The notes below the pieces were generated by a model. The model saw nothing but the letters and a program-made list of their open reading frames with translations, was not told the DNA's origin and searched no databases. Below, piece after piece: positions 8,079-15,819 of a stretch of 33,725 bases of DNA. Position numbers and translations under genes: made by a program. The DNA comes from Alphaproteobacteria bacterium (GTDB taxonomy: Bacteria > Pseudomonadota > Alphaproteobacteria > RF32 > CAG-239): the NCBI GenBank assembly GCA_017935485.1, contig JAGBHO010000012.1, positions 1 to 33,725 of the forward strand, in the 5' to 3' direction. How positions within the stretch are numbered: the stretch's first letter is position 1; every line of letters begins with the position of its first letter.

Positions 8079-9455
8079 CTATTTTATACACTCAAATTTG
8101 CCGATAGAGTAAGGTGCATAGTCGATTTCGCTACCTGGGTAACCGCAGCTTCTCTCGCCAGGGTAACCTCCAGAGGTTTTACAATTAGTCTCCATTGTAC
8201 TGCAGGCTATGCCAAATCCTTCCATGCATTTATTATAACAACTCATTCCAAATCTGCTCTGGCATTCGCTGTCATGATAATGTTCCGTCCTGTCACTTCC
8301 TCCATAATTGCATGCAATAGACCCGCAACACCATCCGCTTATTGGCATAGTATCTTGGGGTTGGCACGTGAGCTTTGTGTAGAGATAATAACTGCCGAAG
8401 CTAAAGAGATCACATAGCTGAATAATAGAAGTACCTCCGGAAGCACGACAACTTGCCTGCATATCATTACAGGTTACTCCCAATCTTTGCATACATTCTG
8501 TATAACAATTATGACCATACTTACTCTGGCACTCGCTGTCTTTATAATGTGATGTTCCGCTGTATCCACACAAACTGCCACCACAGCAATAGCCGGTTGT
8601 AGGTGCAGAAGGTGTAGGAGTTTTACAAGTTCCGTTTTCACAAGTTTGTCCGGAAATGCATTTGCTTGTTCCGCAGGCTTGATAATAAGTTGTACCATTT
8701 CTTAGGCATGATGCGCCTGCGGTATATTTGCATTCTCTGGCACAGTCGGCCGCAGTAATTGTGTAATTGCATGTCGGGGCATTGCTTTTACACGTCCCAT
8801 TACTGCAAGTCTGCCCGCTGGAACACTTGCTTGCCCCGCAAGTTTCATAATAAATTATGCCATCTTTCAGACAATATTTAGAATTACTATCAATACTTTT
8901 GCATTGTTTTCTGCAGTCATTTTCAGTATATTGATATGTACAGTTTACAATCGATGTTTTGCAAGTCCCATTATTACAAGTCTGTCCGCTTGAACACTTT
9001 GAACTTCCGCAAGATTGATAATATGTTGTCCCGTTTCTGACACAGGAATTATAAGCGGTATACTTACACTCAGAGGCACAATCTTGTGCCGTATACTGGT
9101 ATGTGCAGCTTGGTGCAGGGGTAACACAGGTTCCGTAATTGCACGTCTGATTGTAAGAACATTTAGAGGAGCCGCAGGAGGCATAATAAGTCTTTCCGTT
9201 TTTGAAACAAGTGAGAGAACCAACGTTTTTACACTCTGCGGCACAATCTTCGGCAGTATAGGTATAAAAGCAGGAAGACACGGTTTCAGAACAAAAATAT
9301 TTTCCGCTGTCATACAAGCAGGCAAGACCTTTCCCGCCGCATTGTGAATAAGAATATTTGTAGCCGAGAGAGGCGCAGTCCAGTTCCGGCATACAAGCCG
9401 CGTTTGCTTCGCCGTAAAATAAAAAAGCCACACCCAGTAATAATCCTTTTCTCAT
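8079..9455 (-). CDS. Secreted cysteine-rich repeat protein B (four 8-Cys modules, two C-terminal Cys domains)
   Basis: Paralogue of the neighbouring protein A, 458 aa from the start at 9455, chosen because GGAGACGGAAAT directly precedes the ATG and it opens a clean signal peptide (MRKGLLLGVAFLFYGEANA). The head motif LGYKYSYSQC...YFC is followed by modules at C62-C110, C117-C165, C172-C222 (51 residues, a two-residue expansion) and C229-C277. Two tandem domains follow, from about residues 288 and 390. Each has GxCCG, then SECQS(K/R)xGxxCYxxCM, then C-x2-M-x3-C-x3-GG. A third copy of this domain ends protein C. Part of module 2 is nearly identical in DNA to module 2 of protein A. The function is unknown; multiple disulfides imply an extracytoplasmic location. 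Confidence 0.88.
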   Translation of the reverse strand: MRKGLLLGVAFLFYGEANAACMPELDCASLGYKYSYSQCGGKGLACLYDSGKYFCSETVSSCFYTYTAEDCAAECKNVGSLTCFKNGKTYYASCGSSKCSYNQTCNYGTCVTPAPSCTYQYTAQDCASECKYTAYNSCVRNGTTYYQSCGSSKCSSGQTCNNGTCKTSIVNCTYQYTENDCRKQCKSIDSNSKYCLKDGIIYYETCGASKCSSGQTCSNGTCKSNAPTCNYTITAADCARECKYTAGASCLRNGTTYYQACGTSKCISGQTCENGTCKTPTPSAPTTGYCCGGSLCGYSGTSHYKDSECQSKYGHNCYTECMQRLGVTCNDMQASCRASGGTSIIQLCDLFSFGSYYLYTKLTCQPQDTMPISGWCCGSIACNYGGSDRTEHYHDSECQSRFGMSCYNKCMEGFGIACSTMETNCKTSGGYPGERSCGYPGSEIDYAPYSIGKFECIK

Positions 9456-9569
9456 ATTTCCGTCTCCTTTGTTTTTATCTTGTCTGCTCTTCTGTCCTTT
9501 TTCCCTTTCTGCCATTCTTACTTTTCTCATTGTCACCCCAAGCCTTTCCTCTTTCTGTCATTTTATTTT

Positions 9570-9658
9570 GTCATCCCCGGGCTTGCCCCGGGGATCCAAC
9601 CCACAACCAGCACTCAGCTTCCCTCTTTATGGATTGCCGGATCAAGTCCGGCAATGAC
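9570..9658. repeat. Palindromic GTCATCC...GGATCC element, GC-rich copy
   Basis: An 89-bp inverted repeat bounded by GTCATCC at the left and CAATGAC at the right. The left arm contains a hairpin CCCCGGGCTTGCCCCGGGG followed by ATCCA; the right arm contains TGGATT followed by the hairpin GCCGGATCAAGTCCGGC. It sits in the 230-bp gap between Cys-rich genes B and C. It shares arm ends with the elements at 7933 and 26784 but has a different interior. Confidence 0.8.
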
Positions 9659-9685
9659 AAAAGAAGAATAATATACCCGGAACGA

Positions 9686-10921
9686 CTACTCACATCGCCA
9701 GAGCGAGTCGCTGCCGGCATCGTAGCCGAGGTTGTTGCAACGCTGGAAGACCGGAGTACCTCCAGAAGCTCGACAACTATCTTGCATATCATTACAATCC
9801 GGTTCTCCCCGATTTTCTCGGCAAGCTCGATAACAGCTTTTGCCATAATTACTCTGACAATAGCTTTCATTTGCACTGCAACCGCTATACCCGCAGCAAT
9901 ATCCGCTCGTTGCCACACTATCATTTCCGGATGATGCGTCCTCTTCCTCGCAATACCACTTTGTTTTGTCAAACGGACAGGCAACGGCGGGCTTTCCCGA
10001 GCAGGCTGATGAGGTCTGGCTATACCCCAGCGTAACACAGTTTGTTACCGGAGCGGAGCACCATTCGATATAACCGTTTTGACAACCGTCGCGGCATTGT
10101 GAGTACTTCTTGGTATTGCCAGTATAACAATAGTCGCCGTTGTCCACGCCGCCGTAACTGGAGCAGGTAGAATAGCCGGTGCAGGGGTTTTCTTTACGTT
10201 TATAAAGCTTTCCGCGTGTGCAGTGGTCACAGTAATCCGTGCCGTCTTTTATATAGCCTGTCGTCCCGCCCGAGGTCTGCGCATCAGTGTAGTTGTATCC
10301 GCTCGGACAGGTGGTCTGGCAGCATTGTCTGCAGTCGTAACCGCAGCTGTCCTTGCCCACAACGGCACCGCTCTCACAGCCGGTGACTTTCGAATTGGCA
10401 GGACAATTCTTGGATGGCGTATCGTTGCAACATTTGGCATAAGAGGGATTCCATTCGCATAATTCGGTCTTGTCGGGACGGGAACAGTTGTTGACATAAC
10501 CGTTGTCTTTACAGGCCTGAGCTGTGTCCTGCCGGCATTCTTTATACCAGTCGAGCCCGTTCGGGCATTGCTGATACGGATACCAAGTCGGCCCGAGGTC
10601 ATAACATGATTGTGAAGATTTAGTGTAGCCTTTGTTTTTACAATATTGCTCGGCAGTACATTTGGTGTAACTTTCATCGCGTGAGCAGGTTTGGGAATAG
10701 TCCGGCGCCATACCGTCCGGACAACGAAAATAATACCCGTTGTCTTCGCACCAAGAGGAATCCGAGTTGACATCGTCAAAATCCGGTATCCCCAGCTCAC
10801 AGTCCGGCAAAAAACATATTCCCGCTAAAACGGAGGAGGGGAGGAAAACCGACAATCCGGCGGTAAAAGTAGCAATAGAAACCGCCGAAACAGATTTCAT
10901 GTGTAGCATAGTAGATTTCAT
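9686..10921 (-). CDS. Secreted cysteine-rich protein C
   Basis: About 411 aa. The start at 10921 is chosen because GGGAGG lies six bases upstream; an upstream in-frame ATG at 10990 lacks a site and adds a charged extension. A signal peptide (hydrophobic AVSIATFTAGLSVFLPSSVLA) is followed by about 45 cysteines in several different arrangements, including a CC-rich middle (KCCNDTPSKNC ... CRQCCQTTC). It lacks the 49-residue modules of A and B but has the head motif LGYSQTSSAC...CPFDKTKWYC (internal here, near residue 315) and ends in the GYCCG...CYRAC...CNDMQDSC domain found twice in B. The order of transcription would be C, B, A. The product family is unrecognised. Confidence 0.85.
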   Translation of the reverse strand: MKSTMLHMKSVSAVSIATFTAGLSVFLPSSVLAGICFLPDCELGIPDFDDVNSDSSWCEDNGYYFRCPDGMAPDYSQTCSRDESYTKCTAEQYCKNKGYTKSSQSCYDLGPTWYPYQQCPNGLDWYKECRQDTAQACKDNGYVNNCSRPDKTELCEWNPSYAKCCNDTPSKNCPANSKVTGCESGAVVGKDSCGYDCRQCCQTTCPSGYNYTDAQTSGGTTGYIKDGTDYCDHCTRGKLYKRKENPCTGYSTCSSYGGVDNGDYCYTGNTKKYSQCRDGCQNGYIEWCSAPVTNCVTLGYSQTSSACSGKPAVACPFDKTKWYCEEEDASSGNDSVATSGYCCGYSGCSANESYCQSNYGKSCYRACRENRGEPDCNDMQDSCRASGGTPVFQRCNNLGYDAGSDSLWRCE

Positions 10922-11386
10922 CGGCTTCCTCCCCATAATAAAAATTCTTTTCAAAACACGTTTTTCATTCCGTTTCCGCCATAGCATCACGGGTCACGGG
11001 GCACCGTACAAACTGACGCCTCACCCGCCAGTCGGCTGTACTTCAAAGCACATCCTCTGTCATACTTCCTGTCGGAGCATCGCGGCCTCTGAAGCAGTGA
11101 GATGACAGTTGATGCCTCACCCGCCGGGTGGCTGCCGGCATTAGGTTTTACTGGCATTAACCTTATCATAAAATCGCGCATATGTCAAGTACGTTTGAGA
11201 AGATGGGTGTGTTTTTTGGGGAAAAGTACGGACAGAGCGCTCGGAAGAGGAATTTTTGTCAGCAAAGGTTTGCCGGAACAAAGGGGAAAAATAAAAAATT
11301 TCTTTGCAATTTTCTTAAATTGTAATAGATTAAGCACGAGATTCTGAACAATAAGATTAAAAAAAGCCTAAAACCACGGATTTGAA
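10922..11386. other. Intergenic region upstream of mrcA with short dispersed repeats
   Basis: About 465 bases without a convincing gene. Near-repeats TGACGCCTCACCCGCC (about 11012) and TGATGCCTCACCCGCC (about 11110) lie 98 bp apart, and the second is part of a CACCC-GCC-GGGTG palindrome. A stretch near 10980-11010 resembles 8025-8055. The right half is AT-rich and carries the likely mrcA promoter. Short open frames here (for example 10987-11181 minus) follow the repeats and look spurious. Confidence 0.55.
11304..11331 (+). promoter_or_regulatory. Candidate promoter for the mrcA operon
   Basis: TTGCAA (11304-11309) and TAGATT (11326-11331) are separated by 16 nt, about 55 nt upstream of the mrcA ATG. 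The match to a sigma-70 promoter is moderate and judged by eye only. Confidence 0.3.
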
Positions 11387-13849
11387 ATGTTAAAAACGCT
11401 GTCTTCTTTATTAAGCACCTTTTTCTTTTTTGCTGTTATTGTGTTTGTTGTTTTAATCAGCACAATCTGGGATTATGCCGGAAAACTTCCTGATTACCGC
11501 CAGCTGGCAAAATACGAACCGGCTGTTACGACCCGCCTTTATGCCGGTGACGGCCGTTTGTTAATGGAATACGCGACAGAGAAGCGCTTTTTTGTTCCGG
11601 TAGATAAAATCCCTGAAAGAGTAAAGAATGCGTTTATCGCGGCGGAGGACAAAAAGTTTTATTCCCATTCCGGTATTGATTATGTCGGAATTGTGCGTGC
11701 AGTTTTGAGCAATATCAAGAAAATCGGTACCGGCGCCCGTCCCGGCGGCGCTTCGACAATTACCCAGCAGGTGGCCAAAAACTTCTTGCTGTCGTCCGAA
11801 TTGTCTTACAGCCGCAAAATCAAAGAAGCCATTTTGGCAACAAGGATTGAACAGGCTTTTTCCAAAGATCATATTCTGGAACTTTATCTGAATGAAATTT
11901 ATCTCGGTAACCGCTCCTATGGTGTCGGCGCCGCCGCATTGAACTATTTTGGCAAATCGCTGGACGAGCTGACTTTGGAAGAAGCCGCTTATCTGGCAGC
12001 TTTGCCTAAGGGGCCGAACAATTACAACCCCAAAACCAAAAACGCCGCTGCCGTCGCCCGCCGCAACTGGGTGATTGACCGCATGGCCGAAGACGGCTAT
12101 GTCAGTGAGGAAGAAGCGCTTGCCGCCAAGGAAAAACCGTTGGTTACCATACAACGGAATAATGAATTTGTAAAAGATTCGCAGTATTTCAGTGAAGAAG
12201 TCCGCCGCCGCATCACCGACAAATTCGGGGATGACGCCTTGTATGAAGGCGGACTGCTGGTTCGGACGACTGTTGATCCGAAATTGCAGGAAATTGCCAC
12301 AAAAGTCTTTAGAAAAGGATTGCAGGATTACGACAATCGCCACGGCTGGCGCGGGGCTGTAGCCAATATCAGTCTGGATGGCGATTATAAAGAAAGTCTT
12401 GCCAAAATTGAAATGCCCAAAGGCGCGGATAAAAGCTGGCAGAAAGCCGTCGTGCTCGAAGCATCCAAAGACAAAGCCGTTATTGAAACAAGCGCCGGAG
12501 AACGCGGCACAATCCCTCTGGCCTTTATGCCTTCTGCCGGCAAGACGCTGAAAAATCAGGGAATTACCGGACCGTTGGGCAGCGTTGCCAAATATTTGAA
12601 AAAAGGCGACGTGATATATGTGGAAAAAGCGGCTGAAAAGGAAATTGCCGCTAAAAAACTGGCGGCGGACAGTTACCGTTTGCGTCAGGTGCCGGATGTT
12701 CAGGGGGCTTTGATTGCGCTTGATCCGCATACCGGCAAAGTGTTGGCTGCGGTCGGCGGATATGATTTCTCCCAGTCGCAGTTTAACCGCGCGACACAGG
12801 CCAAACGCCAGACCGGATCTTCTTTCAAGCCTTTTGTTTATATAACGGCTTTGGATAACGGTTATTCTCCCACGGATTTGATTTTGGACGCGCCGTTTGT
12901 GTTGGATCAGGGTGAGGGGCTGCCGAAATGGAAACCCAAAAACTATTCGGTCAATTTTTATGGCCCGACAACATTACGTCAGGGAATTGAAAAATCGCGT
13001 AACCTGATGACCGTTCGTCTGGCGCAGGACTTGGGCATGGATAAAGTTTCGGAATATGTCCGCCGTTTCGGGATTAACGATAATCTGCCCAAACTGCTTT
13101 CCATGTCGCTGGGCGCTTCTGACACGCGTTTGATTAATATGGCGGCGGGCTATGCCATGATTGTAAACGGCGGCAAAAAAATTGAGCCTTATTTTATTGA
13201 GCAGGTGCAGGACCGCAACGGCAAAACCATTTTGAAGCATGACAAACGCGAATGCGCCGGCTGCAATGTGGACTTTTATGAGAGTCAGGAAACGCCGAAA
13301 CTGATTGATAACCGGGAGCAAATTGTTGATCCGCTCAGCGCTTATCAGATGACCAGCATTCTCGAGGGCGTGGCTATCAGGGGAACAGCCTCGCGCCTGA
13401 GAACATTAAACAAACATTTGGCCGGCAAAACCGGAACCACCAATGATAATAAAGATTCCTGGTTCATCGGCTTTTCGCCGGATTTGGTCGTGGGCGTTTA
13501 TCTTGGCTTTGACGAACCGAGAACGTTGGGCAGACGGGAGACCGGCGCAACGGCGGCGCTTCCGGTTTTCTATGATTTTATGCAGCAGGCTCTGAAAAAC
13601 CAGCCGGATATTCCTTTCCGTATTCCGAACGGCATCAAACTTGTGCGGGTTAACCATACGACCGGCAAACCGGCGACGCCGATGGATAAATCCGTGATTG
13701 TCGAGGCCTTGAAACCGGATTTTGACTTTGACAAACAGGCACAAAGGGTGATTGGCGGAGAAACACTGGCCGCTGACGGCAAAGAAGTGCCGTCTTCCGG
13801 TTATTCTGCGGAAGAGGGCGGAGATTTTCAGCTGGGCGGACAATATTAA
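11387..13849 (+). CDS. mrcA: Penicillin-binding protein 1A (bifunctional transglycosylase/transpeptidase)
   Basis: Class A PBP that polymerises lipid II glycan strands and cross-links the peptides in the periplasm; an 820-aa inner-membrane protein with one N-terminal transmembrane segment (residues about 6-27). The GT51 domain has EDKKFYSHSGID with catalytic Glu 87 and GGASTITQQVAKN. The transpeptidase domain has SSFK (Ser 478, Lys 481), SRN within EKSRNLMTV, and KTGT (681-684). Between the two lies an OB-like insert (about 300-430), usual for PBP1A. The ATG at 11387 has only a weak site (ACGGA). It starts a likely operon: prfB begins 14 nt after its stop. Confidence 0.97.
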   Translation: MLKTLSSLLSTFFFFAVIVFVVLISTIWDYAGKLPDYRQLAKYEPAVTTRLYAGDGRLLMEYATEKRFFVPVDKIPERVKNAFIAAEDKKFYSHSGIDYVGIVRAVLSNIKKIGTGARPGGASTITQQVAKNFLLSSELSYSRKIKEAILATRIEQAFSKDHILELYLNEIYLGNRSYGVGAAALNYFGKSLDELTLEEAAYLAALPKGPNNYNPKTKNAAAVARRNWVIDRMAEDGYVSEEEALAAKEKPLVTIQRNNEFVKDSQYFSEEVRRRITDKFGDDALYEGGLLVRTTVDPKLQEIATKVFRKGLQDYDNRHGWRGAVANISLDGDYKESLAKIEMPKGADKSWQKAVVLEASKDKAVIETSAGERGTIPLAFMPSAGKTLKNQGITGPLGSVAKYLKKGDVIYVEKAAEKEIAAKKLAADSYRLRQVPDVQGALIALDPHTGKVLAAVGGYDFSQSQFNRATQAKRQTGSSFKPFVYITALDNGYSPTDLILDAPFVLDQGEGLPKWKPKNYSVNFYGPTTLRQGIEKSRNLMTVRLAQDLGMDKVSEYVRRFGINDNLPKLLSMSLGASDTRLINMAAGYAMIVNGGKKIEPYFIEQVQDRNGKTILKHDKRECAGCNVDFYESQETPKLIDNREQIVDPLSAYQMTSILEGVAIRGTASRLRTLNKHLAGKTGTTNDNKDSWFIGFSPDLVVGVYLGFDEPRTLGRRETGATAALPVFYDFMQQALKNQPDIPFRIPNGIKLVRVNHTTGKPATPMDKSVIVEALKPDFDFDKQAQRVIGGETLAADGKEVPSSGYSAEEGGDFQLGGQY

Positions 13850-13863
13850 GGAGTATAATAGAG

Positions 13864-14959
13864 ATGAGAGCCGAAATTGCGGAAGTTGTTGAAGAAATCA
13901 GGCAGTCGCTGGAACTGCTGAGGAGGTCTCTTTGACTATGATAATGCTGTATTGCGCCTGAGCGAACTCAATGCGCTGAGCGAAGATGCCAATCTTTGGA
14001 ATGATGCCGAAAAAGCCAAAAAACTGATGAGCGAAAAAACGCGTCTGGAAGATAACCTCGGCCATTATGATGCAATGCTCAAGGCGCTGAATGATACGGT
14101 TGATCTTGTGGAAATGGCAGAAACAGAGGATGACGAAACCGTTATTGCCGAAGCTTATCAGGAACTTTTGTCCTTAAAAGAAGAGGCCAAACGCGGTGAA
14201 TTGGAAGCCTTGCTCTCCGGAGAAGTCGATGCCAACGACGCCTTTTTGGAAGTCCATGCCGGCAGCGGCGGCACTGAGGCGCAGGACTGGGCGGAAATGC
14301 TGGTGCGTATGTACAGCCGCTGGGCGGAAAGCCGCAAATTTAAAACTGAATATATAGAAGAAACCGAAGGCGATGTCGCCGGCATTAAATCCGTAACTTT
14401 GAAAATTTCCGGACATAATGCCTATGGCTGGTTGAAGTCGGAAACCGGAGTACATCGTCTGGTGCGGATTTCGCCGTTTGACAGTGCGGCGCGCCGCCAT
14501 ACCAGCTTTGCTTCTGTCGGAGTCTATCCGGTACTGGATGATGACATTGAGATTGAGGTCAATGAAGCCGACTGCCGGGTTGATACCTATCGCGCCAGCG
14601 GTGCCGGCGGCCAGCATATTAACAAAACCGATTCGGCTGTTCGTATCACGCACATTCCGACCGGAATAGTCGTACAGTGCCAAAACCAGCGCTCTCAGTT
14701 CCAAAACCGTGACGCTGCGTGGAAAATGCTCAAAGCCCGTCTGTATGAATTGGAACTCAAAAAACGCGAAGAAGCCGAGCAGACAATGCGTGACAATCAA
14801 AGCGACATCGGCTGGGGACATCAGATCCGCTCTTATGTTTTGCAACCTTATAAAATGGTCAAAGATTTGCGGACGGAAGCCGAAACTTCTGACACCAAGG
14901 CCGTTTTGGACGGTAATATTGATATGTTCTTGAGTGCGGCGCTCGCACATAAATTATAG
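13864..14959 (+). CDS. prfB: Peptide chain release factor 2, with programmed +1 frameshift
   Basis: RF2 recognises UGA and UAA and triggers release of the finished protein. The gene is split into two frames. Frame one runs from ATG 13864 through 23 codons to an in-frame TGA at 13933-13935. Skipping T13933 joins frame two at GAC TAT GAT, which stays open to 14959, giving 364 aa. The site AGG AGG TCT CTT TGA C matches the classic RF2 autoregulatory signal. The product has [13 protein letters not shown] (the SPF stop-codon recognition tripeptide) and [11 protein letters not shown] with the catalytic GGQ at residues 248-250. It is cotranscribed with mrcA, with GGAG upstream. A start at TTG 13952 would lose the conserved N-terminus and is rejected. 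Confidence 0.97.
13921..13936 (+). promoter_or_regulatory. RF2 programmed +1 frameshift signal
   Basis: A Shine-Dalgarno-like AGGAGG (13921-13926), a 3-nt spacer TCT, the slippery CTT (13930-13932), the stop TGA (13933-13935) and the following C form the known prfB recoding element. When RF2 is scarce, the ribosome pauses at UGA, the peptidyl-tRNA slips from CUU to UUU, and translation continues as ...RRSL-DYD.... This gives negative feedback on RF2 synthesis. Confidence 0.95.
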
Positions 14960-14970
14960 AAGAGGCAAAA

Positions 14971-15816
14971 ATGAAAAAATTTGGAAAATGGTTAAAAAGG
15001 GCAGTTGCGGCCGGTGTTGCAATTTATGCTTTGTTTTGTGCCGTCGTATATTTATATCCGCAATACTTTTTTTACAATCCGACGCATACGCCTTCAAATC
15101 TGGACAATGCCCGTGCCAAAGGTTTTATGGCTGAACGCGTGGATTATGCTTCCGAAGACGGTACGCCGCTGTTCGGCTGGTATATTCCGCCCCGCCGGAA
15201 CAATTTGCCGCTGGTTGTCTTTATGCATGGCAATTCTTATAATATTGAAACCTTTTATAATAAAATGCAGCCGCTGGCAGAAGCCGGATATGGCGTTTTT
15301 ATGCCGGAATACAGGGGATTTGGCGGCGTAGAGGGCAAAATTTCGCAGGCCAACCTGGAGGCAGACGCCATCGCTGCCGTCAGAAAACTGCAACAAATGG
15401 GGTATGATAATTCCCGTATGGTGATCTATGGCATGTCTTTGGGATCTCATATGGCAACCAACAGCGTTTATAAACTGCAGAATGACGGAAACTTTGCCGG
15501 CCTGATTTTGGAAGTGCCGTTTGATAATATTGAAAACGTTGTCCGGCTGGTTGTGCCGGTTCCGCTGCCGTTGCAATATATTGTCCGGGACAAATACCAT
15601 AATGAAGAGATGCTTTCCGGCGTAAATGCACCGCTTTTGCTGATGGGCGGAACACATGACCGTACAGTTCCCGTTGAATTGGCAAAAAAATTATATACAT
15701 TTGCTAAAGAACCGAAAAATATGATTATATATGAGGGAGGGACACACAGCGGCCTGTACGACTTGCAAAATTATAAAGATGTTCTTTCATGGTTGGAAAA
15801 TTTAACAAGAAAGTAA
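14971..15816 (+). CDS. Alpha/beta hydrolase (BEM46/ABHD13-like), membrane-anchored
   Basis: A 281-aa serine hydrolase of the S33/BEM46 type. An N-terminal hydrophobic segment (residues about 11-28) should anchor it in the inner membrane with the catalytic domain outside. The nucleophile elbow is GMSLGS (Ser 156), the acid lies in GGTHDRT (Asp 230), and the base in GGTHSG (His 259). FMHGNSYN forms the oxyanion-hole strand and EYRGFGGVEG is typical of the family. Preceded by AGAGG; it starts 11 nt after prfB and ends 3 nt before the next gene, so it is part of the operon. The substrate is unknown. Confidence 0.88.
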   Translation: MKKFGKWLKRAVAAGVAIYALFCAVVYLYPQYFFYNPTHTPSNLDNARAKGFMAERVDYASEDGTPLFGWYIPPRRNNLPLVVFMHGNSYNIETFYNKMQPLAEAGYGVFMPEYRGFGGVEGKISQANLEADAIAAVRKLQQMGYDNSRMVIYGMSLGSHMATNSVYKLQNDGNFAGLILEVPFDNIENVVRLVVPVPLPLQYIVRDKYHNEEMLSGVNAPLLLMGGTHDRTVPVELAKKLYTFAKEPKNMIIYEGGTHSGLYDLQNYKDVLSWLENLTRK

Positions 15817-15819
15817 AAA

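Noticed and set aside
9344..9934. 196-codon plus-strand frame
   Set aside because: Spans the start of gene B, the palindromic repeat and the end of gene C in antisense; no ribosome-binding site or recognisable domain.
11561..12730. 389-codon minus-strand open frame opposite mrcA
   Set aside because: Shadow of the PBP1A gene; the opposite strand carries all family motifs.
13952..14959. prfB beginning at TTG 13952
   Set aside because: It discards the conserved N-terminal helix and ignores the frameshift signal at 13921-13936.
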